Of a stretch of DNA of 63,408 nucleotides, positions 1 through 6,133 are shown piece by piece (the stretch's first letter is position 1; each line of letters begins with the position of its first letter). Both the position numbers and the translations under genes were made by a program. The notes beneath the pieces are model-generated. The model did not search any database and had not been told where the DNA came from. It saw only the letters and a program-made list of their open reading frames with translations. Source of the DNA: SAR202 cluster bacterium (GTDB lineage Bacteria > Chloroflexota > Dehalococcoidia > Lucifugimonadales > Lucifugimonadaceae). The DNA lies in assembly GCA_008373205.1 (NCBI GenBank), contig RQOS01000031.1, positions 1 to 63,408 on the forward strand, given 5' to 3'.

Positions 1-1
1 A

Positions 2-55
2 CATGATGACCACGAAGGACATGATGACCACGAAGGACATGATGATCACGAAGGA
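2..55 (+). repeat. Three 18-bp coding repeats in znuA (HDDHEG)
   Basis: Three 18-base units, each starting CATGATGA and ending GAAGGA, differ by only a couple of bases and encode HDDHEG. A degenerate fourth part (HEGHEGHDHG) follows. The array probably continues left of the window, so the copy number is unknown. It encodes the metal-binding histidine-rich loop. Confidence 0.85.
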
Positions 56-736
56 CATGAAGGTCATGAGGGGCATGATCACGGTATCTATGATCCTCAC
101 TTTTGGTTTGACCCTATAAGAGTTTCAATGGCTGTAGAAGTCATAAAAGATGAGCTAATAAAGAATGATTCAGCAAATGAAAGTAGTTACGCTTCTGCCG
201 CTGCTAGTTTTGTAAGTGAATTAGAAGCTCTGGATCAAAATGTAGTGGCTATGTTCGAAACAATACCTGTAGAAAATAGAAAAATCATCACTACTCATGA
301 AGCTTTGGGTTACTTAGAAGCTAAGTATGAAATTGAAGTGCTAACTACAATTATTCCTAGCTTAAATTCTGAGGATGGTATAACTCCAAAAAGTTTGAGA
401 AATGCCATTGAAGTTATTGAAAAAAATAAAATCGAAGTGATGTTCTTAGAAGCAGAGTCTTCAAGTCAATATAGTGAAGTTATTGAGCAAGAAACCGGAA
501 TAGCCTTAGTTTCAGGACTCTGGGTTGAAACTCTTCAAGAGAATCAATCTTATGTTGAATGGCTTGAAAATAATGTGACTATTATTGTAAATAATTTACC
601 TACAGAAGTTCATGATGATCATGACCACGACCATGATCATGATGACCACGACGATGATGATGACCACGACGATGATGATGATCACGACGATGATGATGAC
701 CACGATGGACACGATCATGGTAAAAAAGACAAATAA
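2..736 (+). CDS. znuA: Zinc ABC transporter substrate-binding protein, 3' part
   Basis: C-terminal part of a periplasmic or lipid-anchored metal-binding protein of the ZnuA/TroA family that hands Zn(II) (or Mn) to the ZnuB-ZnuC transporter. The reading frame is open from the first bases of the window, so the gene starts upstream; the ATG at 128 is internal. The visible part begins with three His-Asp-Asp-His-Glu-Gly units, the histidine-rich loop typical of ZnuA. Then comes the family motif YDPHFWFDPIR, which carries a metal-ligand histidine, and the C-terminal lobe ends in a second tail of alternating His and runs of Asp. The second acidic/His tail is unusual; most relatives have only the internal loop. 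znuC and znuB follow after one inserted gene. Family assignment is firm; zinc rather than manganese specificity is inferred from the His-rich segments. Confidence 0.9.
   Translation, partial: HDDHEGHDDHEGHDDHEGHEGHEGHDHGIYDPHFWFDPIRVSMAVEVIKDELIKNDSANESSYASAAASFVSELEALDQNVVAMFETIPVENRKIITTHEALGYLEAKYEIEVLTTIIPSLNSEDGITPKSLRNAIEVIEKNKIEVMFLEAESSSQYSEVIEQETGIALVSGLWVETLQENQSYVEWLENNVTIIVNNLPTEVHDDHDHDHDHDDHDDDDDHDDDDDHDDDDDHDGHDHGKKDK
647..700 (+). repeat. Three 18-bp coding repeats in znuA tail (HDDDDD)
   Basis: Three 18-base units of the form CACGACGATGATGATGAC (third position silent changes only) encode HDDDDD. Flanking codons are also His/Asp. The unit has the same 18-base length as the upstream array but a different consensus, so the two arrays probably expanded independently. 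Confidence 0.85.
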
Positions 737-751
737 AATTTAGGAAAAACT

Positions 752-1180
752 GTGCAAAAAAATTGGATAGGAGATATTCCTAACGCTAATGTTAGGGATT
801 ATCAACGAAAGAGATTGTATAACGCAGAAGATTCTTGTTTGTGGGGAGATATGAAAATAATGACCCACAAACAAGTTGAGGAGTTGATTTATAAAATCTC
901 CCAATGGGCTGAAATAGCTCCACCAAGACTGATAACAGATGAGAATAACATAGCCTATGCTACGGCTAACACAATCTGTTTACCATCACCAATAACTAGA
1001 ACTCTTCTATTTGTGACTCATGAAATGGCACACGTGATAAATTATAAAGGAAAAAATCCCGATCATCATGGAAAGCATTTTGCAGGAACTTACCTGGAAG
1101 TAGTGAAGGAATTTATTGGTGAAAATACATTTAACAACTTAAGAAAGTCTTTTGACTTATATAAAGTAAAATACAAGTAA
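752..1180 (+). CDS. Small zincin-type putative metallopeptidase (HExxH)
   Basis: 142 residues starting at GTG 16 bases after znuA. The motif HEMAH near residue 90, followed about 13 residues later by a DHHGKHF segment that can supply the third ligand, marks a zincin fold. The N-terminal DYQRKRLYNAED and the overall pattern resemble the putative metallohydrolase family TIGR04338, known mostly from actinobacteria and phages; that match is from memory. There is no signal peptide or membrane segment, so a cytoplasmic role is likely. It sits between the substrate-binding protein and the ATPase of a zinc importer, so it may be a zinc-dependent enzyme expressed under zinc control. Substrate unknown. 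Confidence 0.6.
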   Translation: MQKNWIGDIPNANVRDYQRKRLYNAEDSCLWGDMKIMTHKQVEELIYKISQWAEIAPPRLITDENNIAYATANTICLPSPITRTLLFVTHEMAHVINYKGKNPDHHGKHFAGTYLEVVKEFIGENTFNNLRKSFDLYKVKYK

Positions 1181-1225
1181 TAATAGAAAAAAGTTATAAT
1201 TTTCTTAATAAGTTTAAAAAAATTT

Positions 1226-1253
1226 GTGGTTCTTAGCTCTCCCTAAGAACCAC
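1226..1253 (+). promoter_or_regulatory. Perfect 11-bp inverted repeat between zincin gene and znuC
   Basis: GTGGTTCTTAG, six-base spacer CTCTCC, then CTAAGAACCAC. The stem is perfect over 11 bp and ends 19 bases before the znuC TTG start. No T-run follows on the + strand, so it is not a normal terminator for the operon; on the - strand an AAATTTTTTT tract follows but no gene reads through from that side. It could be an RNA element that separates expression of the two halves, or a 28-bp operator for a metal regulator. Structure is certain, function is not. Confidence 0.6.
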
Positions 1254-1272
1254 GAAACCGAAAGAGAATAAA

Positions 1273-2037
1273 TTGGTAAATAGTATAGTTTCGGATTCAT
1301 GTTGTGTAGAGCTTGGTAATAGCTTGGTTTTAGACGACGTAAGTTTTTCAGTAGATAAAAATAGTCTTATTGCAGTTGTTGGCCCTAATGGAGGAGGTAA
1401 AACTACATTATTTAATGCCATTACCGGATTAGTTCCTATTACAAATGGTTCAATTAGGATTAACGGTGAAGATGTAAGAAAAGGAAAAGGAAACATAGGC
1501 TATGTTTCACAAAATGAAAATTTAAACTGGAATTTTCCACTAACAGCAAGGCAAGTTGTTAATTTAGGAATCACAAGAAACTTACCTTCTATACCCTTTA
1601 TTCATAAAAATAATAATAGCTTGATTGAAGAGTGTCTAAATGACGTTGGTCTATATGACAAAATAGATGATCGTGTTGATGAAATGTCAGGTGGGCAAAG
1701 ACAAAGAGTATTATTAGCTAAAATATTGGCTCAGGGAGCAAATATTTTATTACTTGATGAAGCTTTCAGCGGAGTGGATGTTGGATCTCAAATTAGTCTA
1801 ATTGAAGTTTTAAGGAAATTGAAAGATTCTGGAAAAACTATCATGATAGCAACTCATGATATAAATAATGTTGCGGATAGATTTGATGAAGTATTATGTC
1901 TGAATAGACATTGTTGTGCTTATGGAGACCCTTTAAAAGTTTTTACTCAAGAAGTATTATCCGAATTGTATGGAACTCACGCAACTATGTTTGAAAGCCA
2001 CCAAATAGGTAATCACGGAAAAAAAGATGGGCATTGA
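1273..2037 (+). CDS. znuC: Zinc/manganese ABC transporter ATP-binding protein
   Basis: 254-residue ABC ATPase that powers the metal importer. Walker A GPNGGGKTT is at residues 37-45, the signature MSGGQRQRV near 139 and Walker B ILLLDEA near 158, followed by the H-loop TH. The start is TTG with an AAGAG ribosome-binding site eight bases upstream. The end overlaps znuB by 11 bases, giving translational coupling. The C-terminus is rich in His (HQIGNHGKKDGH), in keeping with a zinc system. Length is normal for the ZnuC/MntB/TroB family; the metal is assigned from context. Confidence 0.9.
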   Translation: MVNSIVSDSCCVELGNSLVLDDVSFSVDKNSLIAVVGPNGGGKTTLFNAITGLVPITNGSIRINGEDVRKGKGNIGYVSQNENLNWNFPLTARQVVNLGITRNLPSIPFIHKNNNSLIEECLNDVGLYDKIDDRVDEMSGGQRQRVLLAKILAQGANILLLDEAFSGVDVGSQISLIEVLRKLKDSGKTIMIATHDINNVADRFDEVLCLNRHCCAYGDPLKVFTQEVLSELYGTHATMFESHQIGNHGKKDGH

Positions 2038-2854
2038 TATTATATTAGAGCCATTTTCATATCAATTTATGGTTCGATCACTTATTATCTCGGTTTTAGT
2101 AGGAATCACTCTCCCATTAATTGGCTCTTTTGTAATAAATAGAAATTTAGGTTTCATGGGAGATGCTATAGCGCATGCAAGTTTACCAATATTAGTGATT
2201 GGCTCAATTTTAGGAGTAAGTATTTTTTTATCTGCAATACCAGCAGCGATTATTATAGCAATAACACTTGGTTATATTATTGGGAGATCATCTGTAGGAG
2301 AGGATACTGCTATTGGAATTATTTTCTCTACATTTTTTGCTATAGGAATTATCCTATTAAAACGCTACAACCTAGCAACAACTTTGAACATAGAAGATAT
2401 TTTATTTGGGCAAATATTGGGAGTCTCAAATGGTGATGTTATAAGCACATTAGCTTTATCACTTATTACCATTTTTACAATAATAATTTTTTATAAACAG
2501 ATTTTATATCTCAGCTTCGACCCTATAGGCGCTCAAGTAACAGGTTTGAACACAAAATTATTTGACAACTTATTTTTAATAATTTTGTCTTTAGCAGTGA
2601 TAGGTGCATTGCAGTCAGTAGGTATTATACTTGTGCTAAGTATGTTAATAACTCCCGCAGCAGCTTCAAAATTAATAATGAAAAACTTCTTTCATTCTAT
2701 GTATGTTAGCTGTATCTTTGGGGTGATAGCTTCAGTAAGTGGGCTATATTTTTCTTATTACATTAACTTACCTTCTGGGCCAGCAATGGCTCTATCATCA
2801 ACAGGAATTTTTGTTATTTGCTGGACCTTTAGAAGAAGCGTAAGGCTGATATAA
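2027..2854 (+). CDS. znuB: Zinc/manganese ABC transporter permease
   Basis: 275-residue integral membrane protein of the ABC-3 (ZnuB/MntC/TroC) family forming the transmembrane channel. The N-terminus FSYQFMVRSLIISVLVG is the typical family opening, and about eight hydrophobic helices follow, including the conserved GFMGDAIAHASLP and LSMLITPAAAS segments. It starts inside znuC in another frame and ends the operon. The next gene, on the opposite strand, ends 7 bases away with no visible terminator between. Confidence 0.9.
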   Translation: MGIDIILEPFSYQFMVRSLIISVLVGITLPLIGSFVINRNLGFMGDAIAHASLPILVIGSILGVSIFLSAIPAAIIIAITLGYIIGRSSVGEDTAIGIIFSTFFAIGIILLKRYNLATTLNIEDILFGQILGVSNGDVISTLALSLITIFTIIIFYKQILYLSFDPIGAQVTGLNTKLFDNLFLIILSLAVIGALQSVGIILVLSMLITPAAASKLIMKNFFHSMYVSCIFGVIASVSGLYFSYYINLPSGPAMALSSTGIFVICWTFRRSVRLI

Positions 2855-2861
2855 ATATCTA

Positions 2862-3278
2862 TTAGGACGAAGCCTTTAGGCCTGCATGACTGATACCGGC
2901 AGAAGCAATTATTTCATCTTCTTGTGGAGTTCCTCCACTCACGCCAACTGCACCTATAATAGTCTGACCATCGTATACAGGCAAACCACCTTGTCCAGGA
3001 ATCATTCTCCCACCAAGCATAGCCATTAGTCCTTGATGAATAGGGTTAGGCCCACCTTCTGCTAACTTACCGCTAGGTTGCATAAATGCTGCAGATGCTG
3101 CTGCTTTACCCTGACTAATAAAAACACTTCTCCATGGTGCACCATCTTCACGAACAAACACAATCAAATCACCGCGAGGATCAACAATACTGATACAAAA
3201 GTTTGCTGATAATTCACTAGATTTTTTTTGAGCACCCTCAATTATCTTTTGCGCTATACTTAAATCCATTACTGACAT
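2862..3278 (-). CDS. GlcG/HbpS family (heme-binding-like) protein
   Basis: 138 residues. Family members (DUF336, GlcG/HbpS) bind heme or small metabolites, or sit beside diol and glycolate pathways; none has one general function. Diagnostic segments are NFCISIVDPRGDLIVFVREDG, GKAAASAAF, and the glycine-rich C-terminal VYDGQTIIGAVGVSGG with QEDEIIA. The start is placed at ATG 3278, not at an upstream in-frame ATG at 3299, because AAGGAAGG lies seven bases before the inner ATG. It converges on the zinc operon. Function in this organism is undetermined. Confidence 0.8.
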   Translation of the reverse strand: MSVMDLSIAQKIIEGAQKKSSELSANFCISIVDPRGDLIVFVREDGAPWRSVFISQGKAAASAAFMQPSGKLAEGGPNPIHQGLMAMLGGRMIPGQGGLPVYDGQTIIGAVGVSGGTPQEDEIIASAGISHAGLKASS

Positions 3279-3426
3279 TTTTATACCTTCCTTTTGCATT
3301 AATTTTTCAAATAAATTATATATTAATTTATACTTACATTAAGCTTTAGTTTTTTATAATTTTATTTTTCAAATTTTTATACTGAAAAATGATTTATAAT
3401 TTAATAATTATCCTTAAGAATATTTT

Positions 3427-3502
3427 GGGGCTGTAGCTCAGCTGGGAGAGCGCATCGCTGGCAGCGATGAGGTCAGGGGTTCGATCCCCCTCAGCTCCAC
3501 CA
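3427..3502 (+). tRNA. tRNA-Ala (anticodon GGC)
   Basis: 76-base cloverleaf. The acceptor stem GGGGCTG pairs with CAGCTCC with one G-U. The D-arm AGCTCAGCTGGGAGAGC is standard, the anticodon stem CATCG/CGATG encloses CTGGCAG (anticodon GGC), and the T-arm AGGGGTTCGATCCCCCT is canonical. CCA is encoded at 3500-3502. The open frame on the opposite strand over this tRNA is a spurious translation. Confidence 0.97.
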
Positions 3503-3551
3503 AAATAAAATTCTTGTTTTTTTCTTTTTTTTATAAAAAAGCAATATAACT

Positions 3552-3590
3552 TAAAAAAATCGAGGTTGAGAAGAAAACTCCTCAACCTCG
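3552..3590 (-). terminator. Rho-independent terminator of the DUF5679 gene
   Basis: Read on the - strand: CGAGGTTGAG, ten-base loop, CTCAACCTCG, then ATTTTTTTAA. It has a perfect 10-bp stem followed by seven Ts, about 75 bases past the stop codon of the - strand gene at 3667. It also separates that transcript from the tRNA. Confidence 0.85.
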
Positions 3591-3666
3591 TGTATCTCAA
3601 GCTAGAAATCCTACGGAAGCTTATTGCAAAATTAAATAGCTATCAATACGGTAAATAAACTAGGGG

Positions 3667-3849
3667 TTACCCAATTTGCTTTTCTACCTCAGCTACATCT
3701 TTATCGCTAAGAATTCTAAAGACTTTTGAAGAAGGGTCTTCTTTAGCAACACCTTGAACAGCCTTTCTTCCATTTTTCATAGTAACAATTTTAGGCTCTG
3801 CAATTTCTACTACTTTTTTCAATTTAACACTATATGCTGTTAGTTTCAT
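3667..3849 (-). CDS. DUF5679-like small protein lacking the zinc cysteines
   Basis: 60 residues from ATG 3849 (a GGAG lies nine bases upstream; an in-frame ATG at 3891 would add 14 unrelated residues). The core AYSVKLKK, VTMKNGRKAVQGV and KVFRIL follows the DUF5679 pattern, which in usual members reads AYCVKCRAK, T.KNGRPATQG, CPVCGT, K.FRIG and binds zinc with two CxxC pairs. Here all four cysteines are replaced and the C-terminus is extended by an acidic/basic helix. Function of the family is unknown. It is followed by a strong terminator. Confidence 0.7.
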   Translation of the reverse strand: MKLTAYSVKLKKVVEIAEPKIVTMKNGRKAVQGVAKEDPSSKVFRILSDKDVAEVEKQIG

Positions 3850-3935
3850 TTTATAAACTCCAAACTTAATATTATTGATATCACATATCATAATTATTAT
3901 GACTACAAATTATCATATTTATTATTCTAACTTTG

Positions 3936-3984
3936 TCAAGAACGTTTTAGTTAGATTTTCTTGATACTATATATCATTATCAAG
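3936..3984. promoter_or_regulatory. Operator-like array of CTTGA half-sites in a divergent promoter region
   Basis: TCAAGAA at 3936-3942, TTCTTGA at 3958-3964 and TATCAAG at 3978-3984 form two alternative inverted repeats (7-bp arms each; the second is CTTGATA, 11 bases, TATCAAG). Centres are about two helical turns apart. The array lies between the divergent DUF5679 and DUF418 genes. The binding protein is unknown. Confidence 0.45.
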
Positions 3985-4023
3985 GTGTATATTTTTATTT
4001 ATCATTTCCATCTAATATCTTAA

Positions 4024-4051
4024 TTGAGTAAGTTTACGAATGGAATATAAT
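4024..4051 (+). promoter_or_regulatory. Promoter giving a probably leaderless DUF418 transcript
   Basis: TTGAGT (4024-4029), 16-base spacer, TATAAT (4046-4051), then six bases to the ATG at 4058. A start site seven bases after the -10 box would be the A of the ATG. There is no Shine-Dalgarno sequence, consistent with a leaderless mRNA. Confidence 0.65.
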
Positions 4052-4057
4052 ATTTAA

Positions 4058-5218
4058 ATGAAATTTGTAAGTAAAAGTATAGAAAATAGAATTGAAAATT
4101 TAGACTTTATTAGAGGTGTTGCTATACTTGGAATTCTAATTATGAATTCTATGATTTTTGCCCTACCTGAATCTGCTAATTGGAATCATTCTTCATCCGG
4201 AATTGATAGCTATTTTGATTGGATATTAATATTTTTTGCCGTTATTTTTATTGACGGAAAAATGATGGGACTATTTAGTGTTCTATTCGGAGCGGGATTA
4301 TTATTATTTGTTGATTCTGCTAAAAAAAAGGGTTACAAAAGACCCGTTATGCTCAGCTTATGGAGAAATCTATTATTATTATCATTTGGAATTCTTCATA
4401 TAATTTTTATGTTTGTTTTTATAGATATTTTATTTTTGTATGCTCTGCTTTCTCCAATAATACTTTTCCTAAGAAACAGAAGTCTGTATTTATTGATGGT
4501 TTTGTTCATAATAGTTATATCTATTTCGACTTTTTCAGGTATTTATTTCCAGGGAATATTCGACTCTAATGGAAATTTATCAGAAGGCGCAAAAGATATA
4601 TTCTTAGATGGTAAAGGCTTAGGACCTTACTGGTTTTCAACACAAGAATCATTTGGAGGGGCTATTGGAAGCTATACAGCTATTATGTACTTTACAAGAG
4701 TTTTTTCATTGATGTTGCTTGGTGTTATCTTGTACAGACTCAATATCCTTCAGGGTAACTTAAAAATAAAAACAAATAACCAAATTCTTATTTCTAGCTT
4801 GTTGATAGGGATACCTATTTCAATGATTACGCCAATTTGGCTAAGTTTAGAAAATTATAATCCTGGAATAGCCATAGTTTCTTATATCCCGCTATATTTA
4901 GGAACATATCCAATGGTGATTGGATACATATGTCTGCTAACACTTATTTACAAAAAAATTTCACCTAAAGTCTCAGACCTCTTTAAGGCTTGCGGAAGAA
5001 TGGCATTCACTAATTACATAACCCAAAGTATATTTGGGGCATTAGTTTTTTATTTTTTGTTCGATAGCATTGAATTCACAAGAAAAGAAATTATAATTTT
5101 TGTATTGGTAGTTTGGATAATTCAAATAGTTTGGTCAAAATTTTGGCTTAATCATTATAAGCAAGGACCACTTGAATGGTTTTGGAGAAAATTAACATAT
5201 ATTAATGGAAAAAATTAA
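4058..5218 (+). CDS. DUF418 family membrane protein (YeiB-like)
   Basis: 386 residues with about nine to ten hydrophobic helices. The N-terminal RIENLDFIRGVAILGILIMN motif and the C-terminal DUF418 region (CGRMAFTNYITQS, then NHYKQGPLEWFWR) are diagnostic. Family members are inner-membrane proteins of unknown biochemical role, sometimes suggested to move small molecules. The start is set by the leaderless promoter directly upstream. The last 14 bases overlap a small zinc-ribbon gene. Confidence 0.85.
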   Translation: MKFVSKSIENRIENLDFIRGVAILGILIMNSMIFALPESANWNHSSSGIDSYFDWILIFFAVIFIDGKMMGLFSVLFGAGLLLFVDSAKKKGYKRPVMLSLWRNLLLLSFGILHIIFMFVFIDILFLYALLSPIILFLRNRSLYLLMVLFIIVISISTFSGIYFQGIFDSNGNLSEGAKDIFLDGKGLGPYWFSTQESFGGAIGSYTAIMYFTRVFSLMLLGVILYRLNILQGNLKIKTNNQILISSLLIGIPISMITPIWLSLENYNPGIAIVSYIPLYLGTYPMVIGYICLLTLIYKKISPKVSDLFKACGRMAFTNYITQSIFGALVFYFLFDSIEFTRKEIIIFVLVVWIIQIVWSKFWLNHYKQGPLEWFWRKLTYINGKN

Positions 5219-5324
5219 AGAACAAACTGAATTTTGTGAAATATGTAACTATGAGACTTTAAAGCTACATTGCAAAATAGTTTGTAAAAATTGTGGTTTT
5301 ATGAGAGATTGTTCTGACCCTTAA
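5205..5324 (+). CDS. 39-residue zinc-ribbon microprotein
   Basis: Short gene starting at ATG 5205 inside the end of the DUF418 gene, in another frame. Cysteines are at 11, 14, 23, 27, 30 and 36 (CEIC, then CKIVCKNCGF, then RDCSDP). This layout matches small uncharacterised proteins with a CK.VC.NCGY...C.D core that I recall from Chloroflexota and relatives, predicted to bind zinc. No clear ribosome-binding site is present, so translation is probably coupled to the upstream gene. It ends one base before the stop of the opposite-strand gene. The pattern is too regular for chance, but the function is unknown. Confidence 0.7.
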   Translation: MEKIKEQTEFCEICNYETLKLHCKIVCKNCGFMRDCSDP

Positions 5325-5325
5325 T

Positions 5326-5613
5326 CTAAGAAAGTTCACCTATTACATAGTGTCCATCTGTCCATTCAGGCTCTCCATCAAGATGCTCCATCATTTTCAT
5401 AAAATTATCATTGGTTTCAGGCCTGTTAGCATTACTTATATGAGACTCGACTGAATCAAAAACAGCAACCCCAATCCAATCTTGGTTATCATCAGGTTTC
5501 ATTAAAAACCATGCAACCATTCCTTCAGGAGGTTCATTATTTTCTTTCATTAAATTTAGAAGCTGGTCTTCATGACCATCCTTAATTTTTAGTTTAAAAA
5601 TAGTTCCATACAT
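5326..5613 (-). CDS. ABM-like dimeric alpha/beta-barrel protein
   Basis: 95 residues. The layout MYGTIFKLKIKDGHEDQLLNL, a central AVFDS and the late HLDGEPEWTDG fit the ferredoxin-like dimeric alpha/beta-barrel (antibiotic biosynthesis monooxygenase-like) superfamily. Such proteins are small cofactor-free oxygenases or simply ligand-binding dimers. No catalytic residue can be assigned. It is a single gene with its own promoter region shared divergently with the cupin gene. Confidence 0.6.
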   Translation of the reverse strand: MYGTIFKLKIKDGHEDQLLNLMKENNEPPEGMVAWFLMKPDDNQDWIGVAVFDSVESHISNANRPETNDNFMKMMEHLDGEPEWTDGHYVIGELS

Positions 5614-5682
5614 ATAGAATGTCCTTTTTTTATAATTTTTATTATAGTTATATTATATTCAGTGGAGAAAAATATTAAATTT

Positions 5683-6078
5683 ATGAAAAAAATTATTATT
5701 ACAAAAAAAGATAATCTCGAAGAAGAAATAAATTCAGGATCAATGTCAAGATTTGCTGGGGTTTCAGAAGGATTAAGTGGTGCAAAAAATATTCATTTAG
5801 CAATTGCTACAATACCAAAAGATAGATGCTCAACAACACATTTCCATACCAATTGCGAGTCTGCAATTTATGTTTTATCAGGGAGTGGTATTTTTTTGCA
5901 TGGAGAGAAAATGGATATTGAAGAAGAGATAAATGAAGGAGACTTTATATTTGTTCCTGATGGCGCCCTTCATCAACCAATAAATACTGGAGAAAAAGAC
6001 CTTAAATTAATTGTTGCTAGAAACACTCCTGTGGAAATAGTAAAAGAACAGTCTGAATTAGGTAGAAAAGATTGCTAG
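5683..6078 (+). CDS. Cupin domain protein
   Basis: 131 residues from ATG 5683; a GTG at 5662 would add seven residues and overlaps the only GGAG, so the start is uncertain. The beta-barrel motifs are visible: HFHTNCESAIYVLSG (motif 1, two His and Glu), G.GIFLHG, and motif 2 GDFIFVPDGALHQPIN. The metal site H-x-H-x5-E...H appears intact, so it can bind Mn/Fe/Zn. Substrate unknown. It precedes the CoA-ligase gene by 55 bases and may be co-transcribed with that cluster. Confidence 0.75.
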   Translation: MKKIIITKKDNLEEEINSGSMSRFAGVSEGLSGAKNIHLAIATIPKDRCSTTHFHTNCESAIYVLSGSGIFLHGEKMDIEEEINEGDFIFVPDGALHQPINTGEKDLKLIVARNTPVEIVKEQSELGRKDC

Positions 6079-6133
6079 AAATATAAAAAAGTTCTATAAA
6101 ATAGTAAAAAATAAAATATTTTGAGGGAATAAA

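Noticed and set aside
1233-1496. Open frame on the - strand over the start of znuC
   Set aside because: Shadow of the ABC ATPase gene; no family resemblance and it crosses the perfect hairpin.
3394-3600. 68-residue - strand open frame containing [10 protein letters not shown]
   Set aside because: It is the antisense translation of the tRNA-Ala gene, a well-known spurious protein.
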